Origin: Symbiodinium natans | Taxonomy: Eukaryota; Sar; Dinophyceae; Suessiales; Symbiodiniaceae | NCBI GenBank assembly: GCA_905221605.1 | Contig: CAJNDS010001302.1 | Location: 452,501-516,500 of the forward strand | DNA length: 64,000 bases | Direction: 5' to 3' | Shown: piece after piece, positions 9,557 through 20,007 of the stretch | Position numbering within the stretch: position 1 is the first letter of the stretch | Layout of the letters: each line of letters opens with the position of its first letter | Position numbers and translations under genes: made by a program | Notes under the pieces: model-generated | Seen by the model: only the letters and a program-made list of their open reading frames with translations | Databases searched by the model: none | What the model was told of the DNA's origin: nothing

Positions 9557-9633
9557 AAGGGTAAGACAGGGATTTTTTTTTTGGGCGGGGTGGGGGGGGG
9601 AGGAGTGGGGGTGGGTTCTTAAGCAAGTAGTAG
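9557..9633. mobile_element. Family D element D4, partial
   Basis: Right end GGTTCTTAAGCAAGTAGTAG and the internal GGGTAAGACAGGGATT match D3 at 26.8 kb; a G-run lies just inside the end, as in other D copies. No intact left end seen. Confidence 0.5.
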
Positions 9634-9799
9634 TTACAGAGCTCCTAGGCAGAGCCGCGGCAGCTACTGGCTGTTGCTCTTGTTTCAACTTTCAACAAAC
9701 TTTGCATAGCTTTAGTCGATGTGGCAGCTTCCCCCAGCGTCGGGTCCCTGTCGAAGGGGGTTGATCTAAAACCCAAGAGGTTTAGAATTTACCGCTAAA

Positions 9800-10410
9800 C
9801 CTTAGTAAACCCTAAACCCTAAACCCTAAACCCTAAACCCTAAACCCTAAACCCTAAACCCTAAACCTTAGTTGTGAGAGCAGGGAACCTTCAACCTTTT
9901 TGGGGTCATAAAATCCCCTTGTATTCCCAAAGGTCAACCTTTGGGCCCCCTTAGGGTACCGGACAGCTAAGAAACCCTAAGTCCTAAACCCTCAAACCCT
10001 AAACCCTAAACCCTCAACCCTCAAACCCTAAACCCTAAACCCTAAACCCTAAACCCAAGAGGTTTGGATTTTTGATTTTGGAACTCCCCGTCAAAGGGAC
10101 CCTAAATGTTGGGTACTGCCCATGTAGAAATTCATTTCAGCCGCTGCAAGCGCCGGAGGCCGGAGGTGTGAACTCTCAAAGGAGACCCTAAAACCCTAAA
10201 CCTAAAGGGTTTGGGGGGTTTAGGGTTTAGGGCTGAGCCCTAAGCCCTGAACCCTAAACCCCACATGTCCTCTGTACCCCGAGGCCGAAGCCCCTGTGGG
10301 AACTCCTAGAACCCTAAACCCTAAACCCTGAACCCCAAACCCCAAACCCTAAACCCCAAACCCTAAACCCTAAACCCTAAACCCTAAACCCTAAACCCTA
10401 AACCCTGAGC
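9800..10410. repeat. CCCTAAA tracts with short spacers
   Basis: CCCTAAA runs at 9805-9868, 9980-10060 and 10310-10410 with unique spacers under 150 bp in which I see nothing recognisable. Confidence 0.8.
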
Positions 10411-10434
10411 CCCAAACTGTGTCAACCCTACCCG

Positions 10435-10530
10435 CACTCGTCCTCCAGGCGCCTCAAGTAGCGGTGCAGATGTGAAAATACCAAGGGAACGATGCCAGTC
10501 ACAAGATGCCTAATTACAGCATTTTCAGAG
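10435..10530. other. Island open on both strands
   Basis: Minus strand reads NAVIRHLVTGIVPLVFSHLH then RYLRRLEDECG; plus strand has CTCGTCCTCCAG|GC and reads ASSSGADVKIPRERCQSQDA to TAA. Both look protein-like, a useful reminder that such short pieces cannot be called by eye. Confidence 0.2.
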
Positions 10531-10901
10531 GGTTTTAGGGTTTGGGGTTTAGGGTTTAGGGTTCGGGGCTTCGGGTTTAGGGTTTAGGGTTTTGAGGCGG
10601 GCGGGGGGGTGGGGGGTTGAGGGTTTTTGGCATGACGGCTTAGGGCTTAGGGGGTTTTGGGCTTAGGGTTCGTGTGCTGAGGGTTCAGGGTTTATGGTTA
10701 TGGGTTTAGGGTTTTATGGGATAAGGGCTGGCGTAGGGTTTAGGGTAATTAGGCTTCAGGGTTTGTGGGCCAAGGTCTTGGGGTTTAGGGTTTAGCGCTT
10801 ATGGGGTTGAGCGTGCATGGGATGAGGGTTTTAGGGTCTAGGCGATACGGCTATTAGAATGACGCTTAGGGTATGCTGGTATGCCTCGTGCTTTGTATCT
10901 A

Positions 10902-10902
10902 C

Positions 10903-10948
<46 letters not shown>

Positions 10949-10990
10949 GTATATATATATATATATATCAAAATGTGTATATATATATAT
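10902..10990. repeat. (GTATAT)n/(TA)n microsatellite
   Basis: ATGTAT units followed by TA runs. The minus frame over it (TYTYTYTY) is an artefact. Confidence 0.95.
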
Positions 10991-11289
10991 ATGCTTTGCT
11001 TTAAGTGATATGATATTTATACCCTTTTTCGTGTACGTATAGGGTAGCAGGTCTCTATACACATACGGCTTACCCGCTTAGCAGTTAGGGTTCTGGGTTT
11101 AGGCTTTAGGCTTTATTTAGGGTTTAGGGTTTGGGGTTTAGGGTTTAGGGTTAGGGTGTCCCACCAGACTTGCATAGAATTGGGCCGCCATTCTCAAGCC
11201 CTCCTAGGGGAAATAGAGCCCAGACCTGAGGGTGTAGGGTTTAGGGTTTAGGGTTTTGGGTTTTGGGTTAGGGTTTAGGGTTTAGGGTT

Positions 11290-11493
11290 TTGGGTTTTGG
11301 GTTTTGGGATGTAGAGGCGCCCTATGCTTCGTCCCTTGGCGGGGACCCGCTAGCCTGTGAGTGTGGCTACAGCCCCTTTGCATACAGCAAGCCCCGAACA
11401 CATTTCCCAAAACAGCCGAACCCCGAACCTTTTTCAATTCGAGCGGGGCGCTGTGCCTGTGCTTGTCATGCGCGACATCTTTGCCGCAGCTGA
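11290..11493 (+). other. Coding-like ORF
   Basis: Open frame containing VEAPYASSLGGDPLACECGY and then SPFAYSKPRTHFPK, with a Cys-rich end (CACACHARHLC). It begins in TTTTGGG repeats, so the stated ATG is not a convincing start. Unknown. The stretch 11500-11830 holds a 7-bp perfect hairpin (AGCAGGA...TCCTGCT near 11651) and no gene I can support. Confidence 0.2.
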
Positions 11494-12479
11494 GCTCAGG
11501 GAATCAGGGTTTTTGATATAGGGGTCGGAGTAACTCGTAATCATTTGTTTTAAGGGTCCCTTTGTAGTTATACTAGAATAACCCCCAAAACCCTACTCTC
11601 ATTTACGGGTTCAGGGTTTAGCGGATCAAGACTTCGAGCTCGCAGCAGGCGCAGCAGGACTGTTCCTGCTACTTCGGTCTGGCACTGCAGTCGCAGCATC
11701 TTTCCTTTTTAACGGCCGTGTTTGAAGCATTCGTTCGGGCGGGCTCGGGTTACCACTCGTTCTCAGAGCCCAGAACCTTCAAAACTGCTGAACGCGCCTC
11801 GCGGGTTTAAGGCCTTTTGGAACTCCTTTACCCTAAGCCCTAAACCTTGAGCCCTAAACCTAAACCCCACACCCCAAACCCTAAACCCTAAACGCTACCT
11901 GGTGATTTCTTCAAAGTTGTAGTCCCTCGTCCCTCTTGGGGATCATATGACAAGGCAATGCCTTAAAACCGTGGAAGTGGGGACGAAATGCACCCGAGAG
12001 GGTCTCGGGTCTTTAGGGTTTAGGGTTTAGGGCTGGATCCCAGTTTTACGGTTCATGTGGTGGCTTTGAATCCCTAGACCCTGAGCCCTAAGCCCTAAAC
12101 CCTAAACCCTAAACACTCCCCCTAAACCCCCTGCTTGGGCCCACGGCAGGCAGTTCTGACGGGTTCAGGACAAGCCCGTGCGCGGATTGTGTTTTAACTT
12201 TTAACCTTCGAGCAGAGGGCCCCTCATGCCCTGTGGCAAAAGCCCTCCCTCAATCCCAAACGCTAAACCCGAAACCCTCAACCCAAACCCTAAACACCTA
12301 GGACCCAGAATAGGCCCTTACCTCCTTCCAGGGTTTAGGGTTTAGGGCTAGGGTTTAGGGTTTAGGGTTTAGGGCTAGGGTTTAATTTAGGGTTTACCGT
12401 AGGACCCAGAGTAGGACCCTTGGTTTAGGGGTTAGGCTTCCCTTGTAAGCCTCTTGAAACCAAACAGGGCAACCTGTGT

Positions 12480-12842
12480 TTTTCTCCTAGGTTACCTTTA
12501 GGGTTTAGGGTGTAGGGTTTAGGGTTTAGGGTGTAGGGTTTAGGGTTTAGGGTTTAGGGTGTAGGGTTTAGGGTTTAGGATTTAGGTTACTCAGCACAAG
12601 AGCCCCCACAGCTCTTTTTATGGCGTCAGAGCAGTAGCAGGGCCCACCGGCCAGAAGGAAGTGAAAACTTATGAGCCCACCCAAAGGCAAAAAAAAACAA
12701 ACACAACCCTAAACCCTAAACGCTGAACGCTAACCCCTAAACCCTAAACCCTAACCCCTAAACCCTAAACCCTAAACCCGAAACCCGAAACCCTAAACCC
12801 TAAAGCCTAAACCCTAAACCCTAAACCATAAACCCTAAACCC
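12480..12842. repeat. TTTAGGG/TGTAGGG and CCCTAAA tracts around an island
   Basis: TTTAGGG with TGTAGGG variants (12490-12590) and CCCTAAA (12700-12842) flank the unique piece 12592-12702, which has an open plus frame QHKSPHSSFYGVRAVAGPTG then QKEVKTYEPTQR. Confidence 0.6.
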
Positions 12843-13416
12843 CATACCACCGAGATTTGTCGACAGTTTTGAGTTTGTTCTCATGGCAGGCTCCTTGCTC
12901 CTCCCCTAGGTACTGGGGACCTAGAGGGTAAACCCAAAACCTTAATCCCTAAACCCAATAGGGTTTAGGGTTCTCCTGAAGCCTAAACCCTAAACCCTAA
13001 ACCCTAGACCCCAAACTCTTCTACTCCTGCTACCAGTGAAAGCTTCTCTAAGCCCTACAGATTGGGGTATGTCGGGCTTAGAGTTTAGGGCAGCCTTACC
13101 CAAGCCTGAGATGCATCAAATACCCCAAATTGAGGCGCCCCGTGCTTTTTCGAGAGGATCTCCGGAATCTCGACCCCCGAAAACCCTAAGCCGGTAGGGT
13201 TTAGGGTTTAGGGTTTAGGGTTTCGCGTTTAGGGTTCAGGCTGATTCCCAAAAGTTGAACATGCGCCCTCTGTCTGGAAATGAGCATGCGCCAATCAACG
13301 CGCGTGCGCTTGCAAGCAGGCCTTTTTGTTAAAGCTGCTCCGGTCGGAAGACCTTCCTACACCCCAAAACAGTTTTAGTAAAACCCTGAATCCGAGAATC
13401 CAAGCCCAAGAACCAA

Positions 13417-13547
13417 AACCCTAAACCCTAAACCCTAAACCCTAAACCCTAAACCCTAAACCCTAAACCCTAAACCCTAAACCCTAAACCCTAAACCCTA
13501 AACCCTAAACCCTAAACCCTAAACCCTAAACCCTAAACCCTAAACCC
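13417..13547. repeat. Perfect CCCTAAA array, ~19 units
   Basis: 131 bp of CCCTAAA without a mismatch, among the cleanest in the window, implying recent addition or amplification. Confidence 0.95.
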
Positions 13548-13551
13548 AACA

Positions 13552-13679
13552 AATTCCAGCTTTGCTAACCAGTGGCTCAGAGCTTTTCAAGCGGTTAGAG
13601 ATTTTTCACTGCCACCTTGGGTGGCAACTTTGTCGGACCCACCGGCCGCGTGTGAGATTTTAAAGCTGCTTGCGGTTCA
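13552..13679 (+). other. Coding-like island after a perfect array
   Basis: Open for 43 codons: NSSFANQWLRAFQAVRDFSL, PPWVATLSDPPAACEILKLL. The left edge has ATTCCAG, a weak acceptor. CCCTAAA lies to the left and TTTAGGG to the right. No family recognised. Confidence 0.35.
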
Positions 13680-13807
13680 GGGTTTAGGGTTTTTAGGGTT
13701 TAGGGTTTGGGTTGAGGGTTTAGGGTTCAGGGTTTAGGGTTTAGGTAGAATAAAACCTCCAGAAACCCAAACAACGCCTAAATTTTCAACCACCCAAGAC
13801 GTACGGA

Positions 13808-14360
13808 CTAACTTGGGGCAACGAGGATCACCCTCCCATCCGGAATATAAGTACAAGTCGAGCATCTTGGGCGGTTCTTGGGTGCTCCTTCAGGGAGGGT
13901 GATAAAGGTTTCTTCGACTGAAAGGCTGAACCCTAAACCCATACGAAAGAGGGCCAAATCAAGCCCTGTTTCCGGAACCTTGACAGCCGGAAAGTGTTTT
14001 AAACTACGGCGTACCTCTGTGCGTTGCATCTTTCCGTATTAACGTGCCCTTCTACATCTCACTTTGGCGTTGAGGTACGCATCCCGATCACTGATATCCG
14101 CGAATATGCGGTATCTTTCGGGTACCTGAGTGTCTGGTATCCTCAGTGGGATACTCAGTTCCCCGCGGCTTGCGATTCAGAGTTCATCGGATGGCCTGCA
14201 AACCTCTGACCCTAAACCCCTATCCCGTGCAGACAGCTCCGCACCTGTCCTCGCCAAGGAGGGAACGAAGCGCCTCTTGCAGAACTCCTCGCCTTTCTTG
14301 GTGCCATGCGGGCTGTGCTTTAGAGGCCAATCCATGGCTCTTGAAGCCTTTGTGTTTTAG
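13808..14360. other. Repeat-free block with overlapping open frames
   Basis: About 600 bp almost without repeats. Minus frame 13808-14029 (SLKHFPAVKVPETGLDLALF), plus frame 14024-14209 (EVRIPITDIREYAVSFGYLS) and plus frame 14130-14360 (SSAPVLAKEGTKRLLQNSSP) are all open. They cannot be ranked by eye. An imperfect hairpin (GGTATCC/GGGATAC, flanked by CTGAGT/ACTCAG) lies near 14126-14159. Possibly a pair of plus exons; no product assigned. Confidence 0.25.
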
Positions 14361-14427
14361 GCTTTGGGGTTCAGGCTTTAGGGTTTAGGGTTTAGGGTTT
14401 AGGGTTTAGGGTTTAGGGTTTAGGGTC

Positions 14428-14544
14428 GAAGGCCTATGCTTTAGCGCGCCCGCGTACGTGGCACCATCTTGCTGGCCAGACATGGCTGGCATGCACTACC
14501 GTGGCTCTGTTCTCGCTCCTGCGGCCTCCGTATTTTGGGTTTAG
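14428..14544 (+). other. Coding-like island
   Basis: Thirty-eight codons, EGLCFSAPAYVAPSCWPDMA then GMHYRGSVLAPAASVFWV, ended by the TAG of the next TTTAGGG tract. Both flanking tracts have the same orientation. Unknown. Confidence 0.3.
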
Positions 14545-14666
14545 GGTTTAGGGTTTAGGGTTTAGGGTTTAGGGTTTAATTAGGGTTTAGGGTTTAGGGT
14601 TTAGGGTTTAGGGTTTAGGGTTTAGGGTTTAGGGTTTAGGGTTTAATTAGGGTTTAGGGTTTAGGC
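14537..14666. repeat. TTTAGGG array with two TTTAATTAGGG units
   Basis: Clean TTTAGGG with the rare 11-bp unit TTTAATTAGGG present twice about 75 bp apart. The paired variant suggests an internal duplication of the array. Confidence 0.9.
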
Positions 14667-15166
14667 CCTGGCCCGATTGCAGCATAAACCCAATCCCCTT
14701 CCCCCATCTTCCCCCTAGCATTTACCTACAGTTTAGTAGTAACTACGCTATTTGGGGTTTAGGGTGTAGGGTGGCCCATAAAACACAACACATACATAAA
14801 ACAGGAACCTCGCAAGGTATCTACTTGTCTTCATATCCAAGGAGTCGTATGCTCAGTATTCAATCCCTGGTTTATAGGGTTTCGTGTACTCAACCGAACT
14901 GGACCTGTCACCCAAATACAAACCCCTTTGACTTCCCTTATATGTTTTTTTCATAGGCTTGTAAGCACGTGCGAAGTACCCAATGAACCTCCTAAGCCCT
15001 ACACCCCAAGCCCTAAACCCTATAAACCCTATAAACCCTAAACCCTAAACCCTAAACCCTAAACCCTAAACCCTAAACCCTAAACCCTAAACTGTAGGGC
15101 CCTCGTGCGTCGCAGAGCGGAATCCCGGCAAGTGCTCGCCCCCGCGTGCCTTGTCTGGGGGCGCAA

Positions 15167-15246
15167 ACCACGGATCGCCTCATGCGCGTGCGCTTAGACC
15201 GCTACATCCACATACCTCTTGTTGAGCAAAATTTCCCGGACAAAAG
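15167..15246 (+). other. Coding-like island
   Basis: Open frame TTDRLMRVRLDRYIHIPLVE then QNFPDKR; another frame upstream (15100-15190) reads ALVRRRAESRQVLAPACLVW. A frameshift or splice would be needed to join them. A clean CCCTAAA run lies to the left (15027-15092). Confidence 0.3.
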
Positions 15247-15461
15247 GGGGGGGGGGAGCGCCGTGGTATCAGGGCATTGAGAACTCCTAATCATCTGAAG
15301 ACCCCAGAAAACCCTGAGTCCTGAGCCCTATAAGCCCTAGAAGCCCTAAACCCTAGGCAGGGTCTTGGGATGTTTTTACATGTCGTTGGTTGGGCTGAAG
15401 AGGATCATATTTACGGACATGTTCGGATGTCGTGCAGGGGGGCCAACCTCCATCCCCTCCT

Positions 15462-15486
15462 CCCCCCCCCCCCCCCCCCCCCCCCC
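15462..15486. repeat. Poly-C run, 25 nt
   Basis: An uninterrupted C run; length may be unreliable. 15240-16330 otherwise holds scattered telomere-like units and short unique pieces without an ORF I can support, including GTGAGT near 16012 after CTGCTTGG. Confidence 0.8.
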
Positions 15487-16429
15487 TAAAAAAGCGGGTT
15501 TAGGGTTTAGGCTCAGGGCTTAGGGCTTAGGGCTTGGACTTTAGTATCCAATTTTCAGCAAAGTGTATGTACACTTCCTTACGGTTTTTGTAGGGAAGTA
15601 GTGTAATTCGGGTTTAGGGTTTAAGGTTTAAGGTTAGGGTTTAGGGTTCAGGGCTTAGGGTGTAGGGTTTAGGGTTTAGGGTTAAGGGGGAATGAGGTTG
15701 TTCCCCTACAAAGGCGTCCTCCAGCCAAGCCTGTGTTTTGGGTCGGGGCTCCTGTGGGTCTGCGGTTTCACGTTGCAACGCCCCTACACCCTATAAGCCC
15801 GAAGCCCTCGGCCCTGAAGCTACACCCTAAACCCTAAACCCTAAACCCTAAACCCTAAACCCTCCACCACAAAGCTTAAACCCCCTAATCACTAGACCCA
15901 GACATCCTTCTGCTTAACACAGCCTTTATGTTGTATAGCGAGCCAGCCCAACCTGATCAAGCCTGTAAAAGTCTGATCGAGCCTCCTTTCCTCCTCCTTC
16001 TTCTGCTTGGGTGAGTGAAGCCTCTTCTTGCCTCTGACCTGCCTCTGTCTGTACTGAAACCCCTAAACCCTAAACCCTGAGGTTTTGTGGTGCCAGCATT
16101 CCCTTCCTAACAATGCGTAGCGAGCTTGATGCCGTTCTGCAGGTTGTGTGGCCCACCCCCTAGAAGCAGGAGAGAACCTACATATGGAGAGCGTGCAGGG
16201 TCTAAACACTAAACCCTAAACCCTTTCAACTTTCAATACCGATCACACGAACCCTAAGTAGTCTCCCAGCCGAGCCCTGTCAGCCTAACAATACCCGACC
16301 CGAATACCCAAACTCTATAGACCCGCAACCCGAAACTCGAAACCCGAAACCCTAAACCCGAAACCCTAAACCCAAAACCCTAAACCCTAAACCCTAAACC
16401 CTAAACCCTAAACCCTAAACCCAAACCTT

Positions 16430-16516
16430 ATGGCCCCGCCCAACAAAGAGGTACATGCCCTGTCGGGCGCAAGCTTTGTGCTGAAGGACGTGGTCGTCCG
16501 AGGCTCCCCTCCCCAG
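16430..16516 (+). other. Coding-like island with ATG
   Basis: MAPPNKEVHALSGASFVLKD then VVVRGSPPQ, 29 codons from ATG 16430 to CCCCAG, where TTTAGGG repeat begins. CCCTAAA on the left, TTTAGGG on the right. Unknown. Confidence 0.3.
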
Positions 16517-16550
16517 GGTTTAGGGTTTAGGGTTTAGAGGTTTCTCAAAG

Positions 16551-17122
16551 TTATGGTGCCTTTTGGTGCTCCCAAAAATAGTACGGAGCCTTATGCTTAC
16601 CTACGCATGTAGGGTTTTGGGAATTTAGTGCATCAAAGCGATCGGTCGAAATCGTAGCGGCGCTGTACAAGACTACTCCTAGTCGCTGAAACAAAGTCTG
16701 GCGGGATTGCCGGCCGCAATCAGCAGTTCCCACGCCTCAGCACAGCCCGAAGACGGAAAAGCAGCGTCCCAACTCTGTGTAACTGTGTCGCCAGCGAAAG
16801 GAGATCAGTAGCGAGAGTGCAGAAGCTCCCAAAATGGCAGGAGGTGGTCCTCGCTGTCCGTACAAGGGAGGACGAAGAAGGTAGTCCATCAGTAGAAACC
16901 TAGGAGAGGCAGTGCCCAGCAGAGAAGATGTCACTGGCAGGGGCCTGCATTATTCGGACATGTTCACTGGAATCCTCCCCCTCACCGGGTGCAGGGGGCC
17001 TAAACCCACACTCGAACCCACAAACCCCTGGCCAACCTGTAGGCCATGAAGAGACTGCTGCAAAGCAGTCCAGCACGCAATCGGCTTTTCAAGAATGTCG
17101 CAGCCTTGCCAAGCTGTCCTAG
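16551..17122. other. Repeat-free block, ORFs on both strands
   Basis: Nearly 600 bp without telomere units. Plus frame 16928-17122 from ATG (GLNPHSNPQTPGQPVGHEET, SAFQECRSLAKLS) is hydrophilic and protein-like; minus frames 16551-16733 and 16737-16934 (MDYLLRPPLYGQRGPPPAIL) are also open. No family recognised; at most one set can be real. Confidence 0.25.
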
Positions 17123-17170
17123 CAGGACCATTCGGTTTTAGGGTTTAGGGTTTAGGGTTTAGGGTTTCGG

Positions 17171-17281
17171 GCTCAAGCTGTATTGACGTGGGCCCACATC
17201 CCGAAGCTTTGCAGATGCCACAAAGGTCGCTTGCATGTCCCGGTCCACCAGATCTGGCCATGGGCCAAGGGGGTTCGAAAG
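17171..17281 (+). other. Coding-like island
   Basis: Thirty-seven codons: AQAVLTWAHIPKLCRCHKGR then LHVPVHQIWPWAKGVRK. TTTAGGG left, CCCTAAA right. Unknown. Confidence 0.25.
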
Positions 17282-17319
17282 CCCTAAACCCTAAACCGTA
17301 AACCCTAAACCTTAAACCC

Positions 17320-17439
17320 ATGAAGGCCTCTCTCCAAGAGGTCCATGCTTACAAAGACCTCATGCGGAAGGTCTCAGAGGCTGTGGAAGACCAAGTGGCC
17401 TTTGAGCCGATGAGGGTGTCGTCGCGCCCATGGATTCAG
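17320..17439 (+). other. Coding-like island with ATG, helical
   Basis: ATG 17320 opens MKASLQEVHAYKDLMRKVSE then AVEDQVAFEPMRVSSRPW, 40 codons with strong amphipathic-helix character. The composition is among the most protein-like of the islands. CCCTAAA left, TTTAGGG right. Confidence 0.35.
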
Positions 17440-17477
17440 GGTTTTGGGTTTAGGGTTTAGGGTTTCGGGTTTAGGGT

Positions 17478-18300
17478 TTAGGGTAAGAGGCCCTTTGACG
17501 GTCGGTTTTGGTGGAAGAGGGAAACACCCCCTGCTAAAAACTTGCAGAGCGGATTTCTGGCGGATTTCTGCTTTGAAATTTGATGGTCATTGATCAGAAC
17601 AGCTGCCCCGAACACCCTACCAGCATGCAAACACGCCAGAGTCCCGAAAGAGTCCGCGCGCGGCAGGCTAAGTTTCACAGGATGACGCTCAAGAGAGAAG
17701 CAGCTTGTAGCGTTAACTACTCATCATGAATGAAGAATGTGTAGCGGCTGGCTTGGCAAGCTAGCTGCATCGTCAGATCGGGCTTGTGAGACGAATGGTG
17801 ACTTCCCGCATCATTTGCTGGTGAAGCTTTTCTGGCGGCAGATTTCTGTTCAATGTGGCTCGGATGGAGAATGCGTCTCAGGTGGTTGTAAGTGCCAGCG
17901 GATTTTGCCGCGGATTTTCAGCGGATTTTTCTTAAAGGCGTTTGTTGTCTTCGCCAAAATCCGCGCAAAATCCGCGCCAAAATCCCCGCACCATGCAGCG
18001 CGAAATTTTGGCCTGGCAATGGCAAATTGCGGGCATGACGAATCTGCCTTATCTGCTGTGACCTTTCTGTTCTATGCAAAAGCCTTGGGCGGAGCAAAGC
18101 GTTGCTGATGGTTTTGTTTGTTGCTCTCAGCATTTGGCCTCTCTGCAGGTTTGTCTGGCAGGTGTGCCCATTTCCTGGGCTCACATTTGCAGGTATATCA
18201 GCTTGCCTGAGTCTGAAAACTGACCCTCATGCATACAACCAAAGCGACATTGCAACAGAAAAAGTGCATGAAATAAATCCCCGCAGAGCGCCTGCAAGAG
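17478..18300 (+). other. Repeat-free block with 123-codon ORF
   Basis: About 800 bp lacking telomere units. The plus frame 17737-18108 (MCSGWLGKLAASSDRACETN; ECVSGGCKCQRI) crosses the inverted GCGGATTTT cluster, so part of it is repeat-coded and it is doubtful as a protein. GTAAGT occurs at about 17888, and several pyrimidine-CAG sites lie at 18120-18200, so an intron is possible. Minus frames at 17478-17678 and 17918-18184 are also open. No product assigned. Confidence 0.25.
17898..17990. repeat. Inverted cluster of GCGGATTTT motifs
   Basis: Three direct copies of GCGGATTTT (17898, 17910, 17921) are followed after a 26-nt gap by three reverse-complement copies AAAATCCGC/AAAATCCCC (17957, 17967, 17979). 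The arms could fold into a long stem-loop. Related GCGGATTTCTG copies lie upstream near 17550. Confidence 0.75.
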
Positions 18301-18425
18301 GTGCTTGCCAGTACCCCCAAACCCCTACAAGCCCCAAGCCCCAGAACCAAGCTAGCCTACAAACTAAACCCTAAACCCTGAACCCTAAACCCTAAACCCT
18401 AGACCCTGAACCCTAAGCCCCAAGA

Positions 18426-18530
18426 ATGCATGAACCCGACAAAGCTTGTACAAGTCCTACGCGCTCCATGGACCCTATATGCCAGCATCTGCGTAAGGTT
18501 TTCCCCCTGTGGTTCATGCTGGGTTTGGGG
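18426..18530 (+). other. Coding-like island with ATG
   Basis: MHEPDKACTSPTRSMDPICQ then HLRKVFPLWFMLGL. GTAAGG at about 18494 could be a donor. Unknown. Confidence 0.25.
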
Positions 18531-18702
18531 TTGGGCTGTTTAGGGTTTAGGGTTTAGGGTTTAGGGCTAGGTGTTACTGTTTACCCTCTTCCCCCGACCA
18601 TGTTTCGGTTTCATCGTGATCTTAGGCTTTAGGGTGAGGCGTCTATTAAACTTTAAACCCTAAACCCGCAAACCTAAACCCTCAAACCCTAAAACCCTAA
18701 AC

Positions 18703-18771
18703 GCCCGGCGCTCACCGACAGGCGATGCCAGCTTTGCCTTGCGCAAGGGGAAGTCAGGGGTCCCAAGTTAG
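18703..18771 (+). other. Short coding-like island
   Basis: ARRSPTGDASFALRKGKSGV ending at TAG 18769. Basic; too short to assign. Confidence 0.2.
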
Positions 18772-19333
18772 GGTTTAGGGTTCAGGGTTCAGGGTTTAGG
18801 GAGGAGTTGAGGGGATTGAGGAGTCCGGGGGTTTGGTGTTTAGGGTTTAGGGTTTAGGGTTTAGGGATGTTTAGAGGGCTTGGAGTAGGTCAAGGGGGGT
18901 TCAGGGTTTCGGGGGGTTTAGGGGGCTTGGGGTTTAGGGTGCAGAGTTTGCAACGGAAGCTCATCCTTGTGACCTACCTTACAAGAATCTACAGCAGTCG
19001 AGGGCCCAGGGTTCAGGCTTTAGGGTTGGGCGTTGGGGGTTTCGATATTCCTGAAAAAATTGAGCGGATCCAGCATAAAAGCCTTGTGGCGAGAGGGCAG
19101 CTTAGGTAGAAGACGGTCCATACTTAGGCTTGAGTTTGTTTAGGAACTTTGTTTAGGACTTGACGGTTGACGACCAAAAAAGAAGACATGACACAACGAC
19201 GCACGTTTGCTCTCTTTCAGCAACCCTAAACCCTAAACCCTAAACCCTAAACCCTAAAGTATAATTGCTCTGTTTCAGTCATCTTATGGAAACCTAAACT
19301 CTAAACCCTAAACCCTAAACCCTAGACCCTAAA

Positions 19334-19417
19334 CCCTTCTGGAGGCGAATCTTATGCTACGAGCTCTCCGCCACCTTTGCATGGGAGGGTGACGGCACTC
19401 GGCTTGGGTATGACGGT
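19334..19417 (+). other. Coding-like island
   Basis: PFWRRILCYELSATFAWEGD then GTRLGYDG, between CCCTAAA and TTTAGGG tracts. 19480-19900 holds degenerate TTTAGGG units and a CT-rich spacer with no ORF I can support. Confidence 0.25.
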
Positions 19418-20007
19418 TTTAGGGTTTAGGGTTTAGGGGTTTAGGGTTTAGGGTTTAGGGTATTTTTCTGGCCTAGGTCCTTAAGCAGAGACATGCTTCG
19501 TTGTTTTTCCTCGTCGGGGATCTTAGTGTCAAAGGGGAACAGTTCATGGAGAATCCACAGGAGAAGCCTCTAAACTGAAGACAAAACCAACGTTCATGGG
19601 ATGGGTTTCCTTTGGGTTTAGGGTTTAGGCCTCTGGGTTTAGGGTTTAGGCTTCTGGGTGTAGGGTTTAGGGTTTAGGCTCCTGGGTTTAGGGCTTAGGC
19701 TTTCTGTTGCGCTGCCTGTAGACGTTCGTGGCTAGTCTCGCTGCGGTTCGCCCTGCTTCATTCGTCGAAGTGTCGGGGTTGCTCTGAATTAGAGGTCCTG
19801 GTTCTGTGCCCTCAGGGTTTGGGGTCGAGGGTTTGGGGCTCAAGGTTAGGGTTTAGGGTGTAGGGTGTAGGGTTTAGGGTTTAGGGTTTAGGGTGTGTCA
19901 GGGGAGGGCGCGCGCTCGGGTGTGAAACGCCCCGGGCCGCGCGCTCGCGTTGCCCGTCAACCCACCCCGGCCACCCACTATAGACTCTAGACGTTTCTGT
20001 GACAGCC

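Noticed and set aside
15462-15486. Long G and C runs as functional elements
   Set aside because: Runs at 15.46, 23.61, 25.70, 28.15, 30.79, 40.45, 50.82 and 62.2 kb may form quadruplexes, but their length is unreliable and nothing else supports a function.
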